A DNA stretch of 64,000 bases from Falsirhodobacter deserti (GTDB lineage: Bacteria > Pseudomonadota > Alphaproteobacteria > Rhodobacterales > Rhodobacteraceae), in contig NZ_ML137220.1 in assembly GCF_004015795.1 (NCBI RefSeq), positions 90,903 to 154,902 of the forward strand, read 5' to 3'. Position 1 is the first letter of the stretch; each line of letters starts with the position of its first letter. Shown here one piece after another: positions 54,392 to 63,303 of the stretch. Under the pieces are notes generated by a model, which saw only the letters and a list, made by a program, of their open reading frames with translations, was not told the origin of the DNA and did no database searches. Both the position numbers and the translations under genes were made by a program.

Positions 54392-55621
54392 ATGCCCAGG
54401 AACGAAGGGTACGGGATCGACTGGTCGTGGCATGACGCCCAAGGCTATGGCCGCATGGTCAACGTGTCGGGAACAATGACGTCGCTTGGCGGGTCGATGA
54501 CGTCGGAACGGGTGGCGCAGGCAACGGCGGCGGTGATGACGCGTTTCGTGCGCATCCACGAAATGCAGTCCCGCGCATCGCAGGTGATCGCGAAGCTGAC
54601 GGGGGCAGAGGCAGGGTTCCTCACAGCATCGGCCAGTGCCGGCATCTCGCTTTCGGTGGCGGCAGCGATCACCGGCCTTGATCCCGCGCGGGCAGAGGCG
54701 CTGCCAAACGATCCCGGCCCCCGCAACGGCGTGGCGGTGCAGATGGGGCACTTGTGCGAATATGGTGCGCCCGTGTCGCAGGCAATCGCACTGGCGGGCG
54801 GGCAGATGCGGGTGGTGGGGCAATCCACGCTGGCCAAGGACTATCAACTGGATGCGGTGCTGGACGAAACTTGCGCCGCCGCGCTTTACGTCATCTCTCA
54901 CCACGTGGTGGATTACGGGATGATCCCGCTGCGCACCTTCATCGAGATCGCCCATGCCAGGGGGGTGCCGGTGATCGTCGATGCCGCCTCGGAATATGAC
55001 CTGACGGGGCTGCTCGCGCAGGGGGCGGACATCGTCATCTATTCGGGGCACAAGTTCCTTGGCGGGCCGACATCGGGCATCGTTGCGGGTCGAAAGGATC
55101 TGGTCCGGGCAGGGTATCTGCAAAATATCGGCATCGGGCGGGGCATGAAGATCGGGAAGGAGAGCCTTGCAGGTGCCATTGCCGCGATGGAGCAGTGGAT
55201 GGATCGGGACCACGCCGCCATCCGCGCAACCGAAACCGCCGCCCTTGACCTGTGGCAGCAGGCGTTGGCGGGGATCGACGGCGTCAGCGCGCACCGCATT
55301 CCCGACCCGACTGCGAACCCGCTGGACCGGTTGCAGATCTGGATCGACGCGCAAGCGGCAGGTGCTTGCGCCGCGCAATTCGCCGAAGCCCTTGGCCGTC
55401 ACGACCCGCCGGTGATCGTTCGGGGGCATGAGGTGGAGAAGGGGTATTTCCAGCTTGATCCCTGCAACCTGATGCCGGGGCAGGCCGAACTGGTGCGCGA
55501 CGCGCTGGTGGCCGTGCTTCGCGAGGGCCGTGAAGCGGCGCGCATCGATGCGGGCGCCGCCCTTGCTGCGGCCCGCAATGGCGGAACGGCTTCCTATATG
55601 AACTGGCTTTCCGGGGCCTGA
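54392..55621 (+). CDS. SelA/DgaE-like PLP-dependent enzyme (putative ammonia-lyase)
   Basis: A 409-residue fold-type I PLP enzyme. The N-terminus MVNVSGTMTSLGGSMTS and RASQVIAKLTGAEAGFLTASASAGI, VIVDAASEYDLTG (Asp to the pyridine) and YSGHKFLGGPTSGIVAG with the Schiff-base Lys follow the selenocysteine-synthase-like pattern shared with D-glucosaminate-6-phosphate ammonia-lyase. It is not SelA by length or context. A role in eliminating ammonia from a 2-amino acid, with RidA as helper, is plausible. ATG 54392 follows GGAGGGG; ATG 54362 is an alternative. Confidence 0.8.
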   Translation: MPRNEGYGIDWSWHDAQGYGRMVNVSGTMTSLGGSMTSERVAQATAAVMTRFVRIHEMQSRASQVIAKLTGAEAGFLTASASAGISLSVAAAITGLDPARAEALPNDPGPRNGVAVQMGHLCEYGAPVSQAIALAGGQMRVVGQSTLAKDYQLDAVLDETCAAALYVISHHVVDYGMIPLRTFIEIAHARGVPVIVDAASEYDLTGLLAQGADIVIYSGHKFLGGPTSGIVAGRKDLVRAGYLQNIGIGRGMKIGKESLAGAIAAMEQWMDRDHAAIRATETAALDLWQQALAGIDGVSAHRIPDPTANPLDRLQIWIDAQAAGACAAQFAEALGRHDPPVIVRGHEVEKGYFQLDPCNLMPGQAELVRDALVAVLREGREAARIDAGAALAAARNGGTASYMNWLSGA

Positions 55622-55727
55622 AGCTGCATCGCACAGCCCCGGTGCGGGGCCGACAGTGGCGATTGTTGTACGGATGCCTTGGGTCATCAATAATCCTTGA
55701 AAGTGCCATCTGGGGAGGAGGCCTGTC

Positions 55728-56798
55728 ATGGAACGAAGCGAACGGTTCGCACTTCAGGATCTGCACGATTTCACCCACGCCGCCTTTTTGGCAATCGGGG
55801 CCAGCGAGGAAACCGCGGATGCGGCAAGCCGGTCGATGATGCACGGCACGACGCTTGGCGTGGACAGTCACGGGGTCCGCCTGCTCCCGCACTACCTGAA
55901 GGCGCTTCAGGGCGGGCGGCTGAACCGGACCCCGCAGCTGCGCACGATCGGGAGCTTCGGCGCGGTGGAGGTTCTGGATGGCGACAATGCGCAAGGCGCG
56001 CTGCCAACCTTTCGCGCGATGGACCGTGCAATGGAATTGGCCGGCAGCTTCGGACTTGGTGCCGTTTCCATCCGCAACAGTTCGCATTTCGGACCAGCGG
56101 GCGCATATTCCCTTGCGGCGGCGCGGCAAGGGTTCATCGGCGTGACCTTCTGCAACAGCGACAGCTTCGTGCGTCTGCATGACGGCGCGATGCGGTTTCA
56201 CGGGACCAACCCGATTGCGGTTTCCGTGCCGGTAGGAAAGGGGGATCCATGGCTTCTGGACATGGCCACCAGCGCCATTCCCTATAACCGCGTGCAGCTT
56301 TACCAAAGCCTCGGGGTGGATTTGCCGCCCGGTGTGGCGTCCGACGCGCAGGGTGTCGATACGGGGGATCCGCACAAGGCGGATATGCTGGCCCCTCTGG
56401 GCGGCGCGTTCGGCTTCAAGGGCGCAGCACTTGCGGGGGTGGCCGAGATTTTCAGCGCGGTGCTGTCAGGCATGACGCTAAGCTTCGATATCCCGCCGAT
56501 GGGCGGCCCCGACTTTTCCACCCCGCGCGCGATGGGTGCATTCGTGCTGGCGCTGAACCCCGATGCATTTCTTGATCGCGCACAATTCGATGCGGGGATG
56601 CGCCGATATGTAGAAACGCTGCGATCTTCGCCCGTTCGGGAAGGTTGCTGCGTCATGGCGCCGGGTGATCGGGAATGGCAAGTCGCGGCGCAACGGCAAG
56701 AGGAGGGTGTGACGCTTGACCCTGCAACCCTGTCGGGTTTCAGCGAATGGGCCCGCACCCTTGGCATCCCGATGGTCACGCCGAAAGAAAGCCGTTGA
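55728..56798 (+). CDS. Ldh-family (malate/L-lactate/L-sulfolactate-type) oxidoreductase
   Basis: A 356-residue NAD(P)-dependent enzyme of the LDH2/MDH2 family: MHGTTLGVDSHGVRLLPHYLKAL near the start carries the catalytic His, SSHFGPAGAYSLAAA and GTNPIAVSVP follow, then LLDMATSAIPYNRV. Members reduce or oxidise 2-keto/2-hydroxy acids or cyclic imines. GGGGAGGAGG lies just before ATG 55728. It is 106 bases after the PLP-enzyme stop and 319 bases before the TRAP operon, on the same strand as both. Confidence 0.88.
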   Translation: MERSERFALQDLHDFTHAAFLAIGASEETADAASRSMMHGTTLGVDSHGVRLLPHYLKALQGGRLNRTPQLRTIGSFGAVEVLDGDNAQGALPTFRAMDRAMELAGSFGLGAVSIRNSSHFGPAGAYSLAAARQGFIGVTFCNSDSFVRLHDGAMRFHGTNPIAVSVPVGKGDPWLLDMATSAIPYNRVQLYQSLGVDLPPGVASDAQGVDTGDPHKADMLAPLGGAFGFKGAALAGVAEIFSAVLSGMTLSFDIPPMGGPDFSTPRAMGAFVLALNPDAFLDRAQFDAGMRRYVETLRSSPVREGCCVMAPGDREWQVAAQRQEEGVTLDPATLSGFSEWARTLGIPMVTPKESR

Positions 56799-57117
56799 CC
56801 GGAACCTCAACCCCTCGCTACCGTCATGATTGTAAGGCCACTTGGCCGCGTCGCGGGGAGGCGACGTATTCCGGGGAAACATGTTCATTGACAGCAGCGA
56901 CTGCCGGTTCTGCCGGCAGACGGTGGATTGGACCCACGGGCCTGGGGTTCAACAGGAGAGGTCGCCTGCAGCTTGTGCGCGGGATGGATTGGACGGGCAG
57001 ATGAACAGGGCAAACCGGCACATGTCGGGACATCCCGATCCTGATCCCCCTCTGTCCTCCTGCCAGAACAAAGGCACAACAAAACAAAATTGAACCGAAG
57101 CTGATGGGAGGAGAAGC
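56799..57117. other. non-coding interval upstream of TRAP operon 2
   Basis: About 320 bases without a supportable gene. It contains a hairpin, CTGCCGG-TTCTG-CCGGCAG (56901-56919), which may end the oxidoreductase transcript, and a small dyad, TCGGGA-CA-TCCCGA (57025-57038), 80 bases before the binding-protein gene. Confidence 0.45.
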
Positions 57118-58089
57118 ATGAAGTTCACGATGAAGGCACTGCTGGGGGTCGCGGCGCTGATGGCCAGCGCCGCCATTGCCCAAGCCCAGACGACGCTGAA
57201 ATGGGCGCATGTCTATGAGGCGACTGAACCGTTCCATACCGAATCCGTCTGGGCGGCGGAGGAGATCGCAAAGCGCACGGACGGGCGTTATGAAATAGAC
57301 GTGTTCCCGGCTTCGCAACTGGGCAAGGAAGCGGACATCAACCAGGGGCTGAAGCTGGGCACGGTGGATATCATCGTTTCGGGATCCAGCTTCGCATCGC
57401 GCGAATACAAGCCAATCGGGGTGACCTATTACCCCTATATCTTCCGCGATCCGGCGCACCTTATCGCCTATACCAAAAGCGACGTTTTCAAGAAACTGGT
57501 GGAAGGATACGAGGAAGCCAGCGGAAACCATATCACGGCCGTCACCTATTACGGCACCCGGCATACGACTGCGAACAAGGAGATCAAAACCTGCGCCGAC
57601 ATGCAGGGGCTGAAGATCCGCGTGCCGGACGTTCCCGCCTATCTGGCCATGCCACAGGCCTGCGGGGCGAACACGACACCCATCGCTTTTGCCGAAGTGT
57701 ATCTGGCGCTGCAGAACGGCACTGTCGATGCGCAGGAAAACCCCCTGACGACAATTGAGGCCAAGAAGTTCTACGAGGTGCAGTCCAACATCATTCTGAC
57801 CGGCCACATTGTCGATCACCTGAACACGGTTGTTTCGGGCCGCCTTTGGGAAAGCCTGTCGGACGAGGACAAGCAGATCTTCAGCGACGTGATGCTGGAA
57901 GCGGCTGAACGTGCCACCAAGATCGTGGAGGAACGCGAGGCCGAGCTGGTGGACAAGTTCAGGGCCGACGGGCTGTCTGTGACCGAGGTCGACAAGGAGG
58001 AGTTCCTGAACACCGTCCTCGAGAACGCGCCGCTGGAAAACTACGGCTATAACCGCGAGGATTGGGAAGCGATCCGCGCCGTGCAATGA
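57118..58089 (+). CDS. dctP: TRAP transporter substrate-binding protein DctP (system 2)
   Basis: A 323-residue binding protein. Signal peptide ends at AIAQAQ; mature sequence TTLKWAHVYEATEPFHTESVWAAEEIAKRTDGRYEIDVFPASQLG and the arginine motif MQGLKIRVPDVPAY (R in contact with the ligand carboxylate) are typical of DctP. GGGAGGAGAAGC stands before the ATG. Only 28% or so of positions appear shared with system 1 by eye, so the two are different subtypes. Confidence 0.9.
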   Translation: MKFTMKALLGVAALMASAAIAQAQTTLKWAHVYEATEPFHTESVWAAEEIAKRTDGRYEIDVFPASQLGKEADINQGLKLGTVDIIVSGSSFASREYKPIGVTYYPYIFRDPAHLIAYTKSDVFKKLVEGYEEASGNHITAVTYYGTRHTTANKEIKTCADMQGLKIRVPDVPAYLAMPQACGANTTPIAFAEVYLALQNGTVDAQENPLTTIEAKKFYEVQSNIILTGHIVDHLNTVVSGRLWESLSDEDKQIFSDVMLEAAERATKIVEEREAELVDKFRADGLSVTEVDKEEFLNTVLENAPLENYGYNREDWEAIRAVQ

Positions 58090-58141
58090 TGCTGCCGGCC
58101 GGGGCAAACCCGGCCGTCCTTTCCGAAGATCGAGGAACGTC

Positions 58142-58714
58142 ATGGGCGACCGTGAACACCCGCCGCGCAGCGTGGAAGAAATGGCGCATGCCTTCGACGG
58201 TGATGGTGCATCCGCCGAACTGAAGCTGTATTCTATCGAGGATTGGCTGACGCTGGCCGTCTTCTGGGGCATGGCGCTGTGCGTTTTCCTGCAATTCTTC
58301 ACGCGTTACGTGCTGAACAACAGCCTTGCCTGGACCGAGGAGATCGCCGCCAACTGCCTTGTCGTCATCGTGTTCCTTGGGGCCGTGATGTGCGTGCGGA
58401 TGGGGCGGCACATCGCGGTGGACATTCTTTACAACCTGCTGCCGCGACGGGTGGGGCGCATCATGTGGCTTCTGGTCGATGCGCTGACCATCGCGTTCTT
58501 CGGCTACATGTCATGGCTCATGTGGCGCTATGTCGGGATCGTCGGATCTGAACGGATGGTGACGGTGGACCTGCCGCGCAGCATCGTCTTTTATACCGTG
58601 CTTGCAGCTTTCGTGCTGATGCTGCTGCGATCGATCCAGAACATCGTCAACGATTTACGGGGCGGCAAGACCGTTCGCGAAAAAGCCGCCGAAAGCGGCA
58701 CGACGGGGATCTGA
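58142..58714 (+). CDS. dctQ: TRAP transporter small permease DctQ (system 2)
   Basis: A 190-residue protein with an unusually long hydrophilic N-terminus (about 35 residues) before four membrane segments. FFTRYVLNNSLAWTEEIAANCLVVIVFLGAVMCVRMGRHIAVDILYN is the conserved core. Starts 52 bases after dctP behind GAGGAA. Confidence 0.9.
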   Translation: MGDREHPPRSVEEMAHAFDGDGASAELKLYSIEDWLTLAVFWGMALCVFLQFFTRYVLNNSLAWTEEIAANCLVVIVFLGAVMCVRMGRHIAVDILYNLLPRRVGRIMWLLVDALTIAFFGYMSWLMWRYVGIVGSERMVTVDLPRSIVFYTVLAAFVLMLLRSIQNIVNDLRGGKTVREKAAESGTTGI

Positions 58715-58717
58715 ACC

Positions 58718-60124
58718 ATGCTGCTTCTGATCGGATCGTTTCTGGTGCTGATGATCGTGGGCGTTCCGGTAGCGGTGTCCATGGCGGGGGCGTCGCTGCT
58801 GTATCTTCTCAGCTATGATGTGGCGCCCGACATCATCGCGGCGCAACGGATGATCGCGGGCGTGGAAAGCTTTCCGCTGATCGCCGTGCCGTTCTTCATC
58901 CTTGCCGGCAATCTGATGAACATCGCGGGCGTCACGGGCCGCATCTACCGCTTTGCGCTGTCGCTGGTGGGCTGGATGAAGGGCGGGCTGGCGCAGGTGA
59001 ACATTGTCGGCTCTGTCGTGTTTTCGGGGATGTCCGGAACCGCGCTTGCGGATGCCGCCGGTATCGGCACGATCGAGATCAAGGCGATGAAGGATCACGG
59101 CTATCCGGTGGAGGCTGCGGTGGGTGTCACCGCAGCCTCGGCCACAGTGGGGCCGATCTTTCCGCCGTCGCTGCCTTTCGTGATCTACGGGATGATGGCC
59201 AACGCCTCTATCGGGGCACTGTTCATGGCTGGCATCCTGCCGGGCGTGGTCATGGTGGTGCTGATGATGCTGACCGTGTTCATCTTCGCGCATCGCAAGG
59301 GCTGGGGGTCCGACACGCCGTTCGACCTGCGCGAACTGGCCGGTGCCTCGCTGGAGATCGTGGTCGTCATGTGCTTCCCGCTGGCGATCTGGCTGCTGGT
59401 GTCGCTGGGCGTTTCGCTGAACGTGGCGGTGATGGTCGCGCTGGTGACGCTGATCGCACTGGACTGGTATTTTGACTGGCACGCCGTGATGGCCCTGATG
59501 GCGCCCGTGCTGCTGATCGGCGGCATGACGATGGGCTGGTTCACCCCGACCGAGGCTGCCGTTGCCGCTGTGTTGTGGTCGCTGTTCCTTGGCCTTGTAC
59601 GGTACCGGACCATGACGCTTCGCACACTTGCGAAAGCCAGCTTCGACACGATCGAAACAACGGCATCGGTCCTGTTCATCGTCACGGCTGCGTCGATCTT
59701 TGCGTGGCTGCTGACGGTCAGTCAGGCGGCACAAGTGTTTTCGGACGCGATGTTCGCGCTGACCGACAACTGGTGGACGTTCCTGATCATCGTCAACATC
59801 ATCCTGCTGATCGTCGGGGCGTTTCTGGATACCATTGCCGCGATCTCCATCCTCGTGCCGATCCTGATACCGGTGGCCGCCCGCTATGGTATCGATCCGG
59901 TCCATCTGGGTGTCGTGATGACGCTGAACCTGATGATCGGGCTGCTGACGCCCCCGGTCGGGATGGTCCTGTTCGTCCTGTCGCGGATCGCCAAGTTGTC
60001 AGTGGAACGGACGGCGATGGCCATCCTTCCCTGGGTTGTCCCGCTGTTCATCGCGCTGCTGCTGATTACGTTCATTCCCGCGCTTACGCTGTGGCTGCCG
60101 ACGCAGCTTGGCCTGATCCGCTAG
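58718..60124 (+). CDS. dctM: TRAP transporter large permease DctM (system 2)
   Basis: A 468-residue protein with about 12-13 membrane segments: VPFFILAGNLMNIAGVTGRIYRFALSLVGWMKGGLAQVN, FSGMSGTALADAAGIGTIE and NLMIGLLTPPVGMVLF are DctM hallmarks. It is about 40 residues longer than the system 1 permease, mainly in the middle (residues 190-270). Starts three bases after dctQ. Confidence 0.92.
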   Translation: MLLLIGSFLVLMIVGVPVAVSMAGASLLYLLSYDVAPDIIAAQRMIAGVESFPLIAVPFFILAGNLMNIAGVTGRIYRFALSLVGWMKGGLAQVNIVGSVVFSGMSGTALADAAGIGTIEIKAMKDHGYPVEAAVGVTAASATVGPIFPPSLPFVIYGMMANASIGALFMAGILPGVVMVVLMMLTVFIFAHRKGWGSDTPFDLRELAGASLEIVVVMCFPLAIWLLVSLGVSLNVAVMVALVTLIALDWYFDWHAVMALMAPVLLIGGMTMGWFTPTEAAVAAVLWSLFLGLVRYRTMTLRTLAKASFDTIETTASVLFIVTAASIFAWLLTVSQAAQVFSDAMFALTDNWWTFLIIVNIILLIVGAFLDTIAAISILVPILIPVAARYGIDPVHLGVVMTLNLMIGLLTPPVGMVLFVLSRIAKLSVERTAMAILPWVVPLFIALLLITFIPALTLWLPTQLGLIR

Positions 60125-60184
60125 GCCCGTCGTCCGGCCGGCATGATCAGCGCCATTCGGCGGGGCGTGCTCGCCCCCGTTGGA

Positions 60185-61048
60185 TCAAGCAGCTGCGGCC
60201 ACTTCGCAGACAGCACGACGAAGGAAGCTGGTAAAGTCTGCTGCTTCCTGTCGGGCCGGGCCTTCGGCAACATAAACGTTCAGCCAAGTGGGGGGCAGGG
60301 GCGGCAGTGCCCCACCGTGTTCCACGACCTCCAGCCCCGCATGTCCGATCCCGCGGGGCGAAATCGTTATTCCAAGATCAGCCGCGGCCAGAATGCGCCA
60401 CGTGTCACTTCCACCGTCCGTACCGGCCTGCACCCAATCGAGTCCGGCCTGCTCCAGCGCGCGGATACCGACGGGATAATAGGCGCAATGGGGCGAGTTC
60501 GCCAGTGGCACGGGCCGGCTGTGCCATGCCGTGCCGCCGACGGCCCCAACCCACGCCAGATCCACCTTGGCAAGCTGCAGGGCACCGGGCGGCGCATCGA
60601 ATTCCGTCGTCAGGATGATGTCATGTTCGCCGCGCTTCATCTGGGCGATAAGATCCTTGCTGCGCGCATCGTTGATGATCAGCTCCGTCCGAGGATGCTC
60701 CAACCGGAAGGCGCGCACGGCAAGCGCCACCTTGGTGAACAGCCAGTCGCTGGTCAGCCCCACCCGAAGCCGCATTTCCGGTCGGGCTCCGGTGTACCGT
60801 GCAAGGATGGCATCGTTCAGCGACACCAGCTTCCGGCTTTCCCCCAGCAGATCCTGCGCAAAATCGCTGAGAACCACGCCCCGACCCGCCTTCACCAGCA
60901 TCGGACGGCCGAACACCTCCTCCAGTCGCCTCATCTGCATCGACAGGGCGCTTTGCGTCATGTTCAGCATCTCGGCCGCGCGGGTAACGGCGCCGTATTC
61001 GGCAACGGCCTGCAGCGAGCGTAGCGTGGCGATGTCGAGGTTACGCAT
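60185..61048 (-). CDS. LysR-family regulator
   Basis: A 287-residue regulator. The helix-turn-helix is ATLRSLQAVAEYGAVTRAAEMLNMTQSALSMQMRRLEEVFG; the effector domain follows (RLRVGLTSDWLFTKVALAVRAFR, IILTTEFDAPPGA). It converges with the TRAP system 2 operon and probably controls it and the oxidoreductase gene. ATG 61048 follows AAGG. Confidence 0.9.
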   Translation of the reverse strand: MRNLDIATLRSLQAVAEYGAVTRAAEMLNMTQSALSMQMRRLEEVFGRPMLVKAGRGVVLSDFAQDLLGESRKLVSLNDAILARYTGARPEMRLRVGLTSDWLFTKVALAVRAFRLEHPRTELIINDARSKDLIAQMKRGEHDIILTTEFDAPPGALQLAKVDLAWVGAVGGTAWHSRPVPLANSPHCAYYPVGIRALEQAGLDWVQAGTDGGSDTWRILAAADLGITISPRGIGHAGLEVVEHGGALPPLPPTWLNVYVAEGPARQEAADFTSFLRRAVCEVAAAA

Positions 61049-61133
61049 GATGAACCTTCAATCCGCGTGATGACAGTTATCAGAACCATTCGTTTCCCAA
61101 ATATCCGACACTCTGCCATTCATCAATAACGAA

Positions 61134-61155
61134 GATGATAAGGGATTACGTCATC
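61134..61155. promoter_or_regulatory. candidate LysR-type binding site
   Basis: GATGA and TCATC face each other across 12 bases in the 143-base gap between the lysR gene and the divergent DUF1127 gene. It fits the general interrupted-dyad form of LysR autoregulatory sites. Confidence 0.4.
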
Positions 61156-61191
61156 TTTATCTTTGATATGATACATCAAGAGGATTGAAGG

Positions 61192-61431
61192 ATGTTCAGC
61201 AGGATCCACAGTGAGCTAGAAGCCATCGAACAGCACCAACCCGTGCGGCTGCATCCGATCAAACGCCTGTTCCTGATGCTGGCGGTTCGCCGGTCGCGCC
61301 GCGCCCTTGCCGAGCTGAACGAAGATCAACTTCAAGACATCGGCCTGACGGAGGAGCAGAGGCGGGCCGAAGTCGCGCGCCGCCTGTGGGACGTTCCCCC
61401 GCACTGGCGCGTTCCGCCGCGCGGACTTTAG
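61192..61431 (+). CDS. DUF1127-family small protein
   Basis: A 79-residue basic protein. RRSRRALAELNEDQLQDIGLTEEQRRAEVARRLW is the arginine-rich DUF1127 motif with its DIGL turn. Small DUF1127 proteins in alphaproteobacteria bind RNA or affect phosphate and carbon metabolism. GAGGA lies eight bases before the start. Confidence 0.85.
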   Translation: MFSRIHSELEAIEQHQPVRLHPIKRLFLMLAVRRSRRALAELNEDQLQDIGLTEEQRRAEVARRLWDVPPHWRVPPRGL

Positions 61432-61509
61432 TGGCCAGTGCATGCAAGTAACTGCACCTTAAGTTCTTTGCGCCGCGCTTTGGATCCTGCCGCCCGTTCC
61501 AAGGACGGC

Positions 61510-61742
61510 AGCATCGGGACCGAAATCCCGATGACCGGTCGGGCCAGGTTGCTCTTCGACGGAAGGTCAAGCGTGCCGCATTGCAGGAAGCGTTTGGCGC
61601 CCTTCCACGGTGCTTTGTCGGAATGGAGGCCTGCCTCAGCGCCCGCTTCGTCAGCCGATTGGGTTCGAAGCCGCGGATCATCCCTGCGATCCGTGTGAAG
61701 CAATCAACAAGGGGGCAGCAGATTACTGCCAAGCATAGCTAA
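61510..61742 (+). pseudogene. IS110-family transposase relic
   Basis: A frame without start reads SGQVALRRKVKRAALQEAF, GALPRCFVGMEACLSARFVSR, LGSKPRIIPAIRVKQSTRG and then a stop. VGMEACLSAHFVSR...LG..PRIIPA.YVKP is the conserved N-terminal block of IS110-type transposases. A few residues are missing between VSR and LG, and the catalytic C-terminus is absent. Remnant only. The rest of 61432-61823 shows nothing else. Confidence 0.65.
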
Positions 61743-61823
61743 CAATTCTTTATTCTTAGCTTGATGCAGATGATCGGAAAGGCACTCTATGCATGGGACT
61801 TTGCGGGCATCAGGAGCGGCGAC

Positions 61824-62306
61824 ATGAATACAACCCAGAATGATGAGACGTCCGGGCAGGAGCTCGCCAAGACTACGAAGGTGCTGCAAAAGCAGAACGA
61901 AGAGGTTGCCGAAAGTGCCGAGCAACTCGAAGAAGAGACCGTAAAGCAGACGGACGCGGCTGATCGGCGAACCGAGCTTGCAGCAAATCGCACCATTCTT
62001 GCGGCGGAACGCACTTATGCAGCCTGGGTACGGACAGGACTTGCGGCACTTGCCTCCGGCGTGGGCGCGCAGGCACTCCTCGAGGACGTGCTTCACGAAG
62101 GCCTGACAAGGTTTGCCGGCAGCGCGCTGGTGCTGTTCAGCGCCTTCTGCTTCCTGGCGGCGGTATGGCGGGAGATGCGTCCGGGTGCGATGCCTCCAAC
62201 GCCTGACGTGCGGCGCATACCTGCACTGCTCCTCCTCACGCTCAACGGTTTTCTTGCGTTCGTATCCCTTGCTGCACTGGTCGGAATCTGGACAGCAAGT
62301 GGATGA
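61824..62306 (+). CDS. DUF202 membrane protein with N-terminal coiled coil
   Basis: A 160-residue protein. A hydrophilic helix rich in Q and E (ELAKTTKVLQKQNEEVAESAEQLEEETVKQ) is followed by the DUF202 signature RTELAANRTILAAERTYAAWVRTGLAALASGVG and three membrane segments in all. Function of the family unknown. ATG 61824 follows AGGAG. Confidence 0.85.
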   Translation: MNTTQNDETSGQELAKTTKVLQKQNEEVAESAEQLEEETVKQTDAADRRTELAANRTILAAERTYAAWVRTGLAALASGVGAQALLEDVLHEGLTRFAGSALVLFSAFCFLAAVWREMRPGAMPPTPDVRRIPALLLLTLNGFLAFVSLAALVGIWTASG

Positions 62307-62403
62307 GCACGGGCATCATGACACTCTGTCAGGATGCTTCCCCCAAGCTTGACTCCGGGAAAGAACGTCACTCGTTTTAGGGGGCCGTGCTATGTGCGCC
62401 AAG

Positions 62404-62530
62404 TCATGCTCGCACGTTGGCGTCTCCGAAGACCGTGGCCCATTCGCCGAAGCTGAGATTGGTGGTGATGATGACGCTTGTGCGTTCGTAGAGCTTGCTC
62501 AGCAGATAGAAGAGCGGCGCACCACCTGAA
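62404..62530 (-). pseudogene. IS21-family IstB (helper ATPase) relic
   Basis: The minus strand reads [37 protein letters not shown] and then a premature stop after NVRA. [31 protein letters not shown] is a conserved stretch of IstB. Both the Walker part and the C-terminus are missing. It is separated from other relics by sequence of no obvious identity. Confidence 0.7.
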
Positions 62531-62654
62531 GTGCTTCGCGTGGTAGACTCAGATCATGACCTGCGCAGCGATGGCCAAAAGCTTCTTCCGATGGGGCGCA
62601 GAGGCGCCGCTATGCAGCTTCAGATGCCGTAAAAGCTCTCCGCGCCGCCACTCT

Positions 62655-62969
62655 TCATGAGAAGATGGAAGAAACGCCCTCATGTTTCTGAAAGGCGGGC
62701 GAGCGGCCCCATAAACCCGTGGAGTAAGAAGTCAGCAGCAGGCTCTCTACCTGATTGGGAGCGGTCATGATAACAGAGTAATCGGCGAGAAGGACGTGAT
62801 GATAGGTGATGGCGGCCATATCCTCGCGGACAACTGCCAATCCGGCTTCGGCAAGGTGCTTGACCTTGGCCCACCGAGATGTGGTCCGCGCGTACCCGTC
62901 GCCGAGCCCGGAGATGTCGCTCTGGAGATCGGCGGTCTGGCCCGGGTTCATCTGGCGGTACTTCGCCAC
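62655..62969 (-). pseudogene. orphan frame, weakly Hint-like C-terminus
   Basis: An open frame of 104 codons (MAKYRQMNPGQTADLQSDIS...) that continues open upstream to about 63050 without a start signal (RGWRRWITSLEVYDPAGKLV). Its end AVVREDMAAITYHHVLLADYSVIM resembles the last strand pair of Rhodobacterales Hint domains (YHHLL..RH..I). I consider it a fragment of a larger gene broken by the neighbouring insertions. Not identified. Confidence 0.35.
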
Positions 62970-63250
62970 CAGCTTTCCTGCCGGATCATAGACCTCGAGG
63001 CTGGTAATCCAGCGCCTCCACCCCCGACTTTCTTCCTTATTACAGAGCCTTGATGATACGCCGCCCTAGGGCTTGAGCACCATCAAAGCGTGTGATCTGC
63101 CTCGCATCCCACAAAGGAACAAGAGCTGTGCTGCACCATCCAGATCCTGCTGACAGATCTGCAGAGGGGGGTCAGCGTGGGGCCAGTCGAAGGACATCAC
63201 CCTCGGGATGGCTCCCACCCCAAATCTCGATACTTCATGGGTTTCGTCGG
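62970..63250. other. non-coding interval beside the IS256 element
   Basis: No gene that I can support. With 62307-62403 and 62531-62654 it makes up the spacer between relics. Probably the remains of several insertions. Confidence 0.3.
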
Positions 63251-63267
63251 GAGTGTCTGAAACTCTG

Positions 63268-63302
63268 TGTATCTGACGGGGCCCATACGGTTTTCAGATA
63301 CA
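63268..63302 (-). terminator. inverted repeat directly after the transposase stop
   Basis: TGTATCTGA and TCAGATACA (63268-63276 and 63294-63302) are perfect nine-base complements around 17 bases, one base from the stop codon at 63304. It may end transcription inside the element or shield its end from outside transcription. Confidence 0.4.
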
Positions 63303-63303
63303 G

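Noticed and set aside
58655..59905. 416-codon minus-strand frame opposite dctM of TRAP system 2
   Set aside because: Charged, motif-free sequence opposite hydrophobic helices, a typical shadow.
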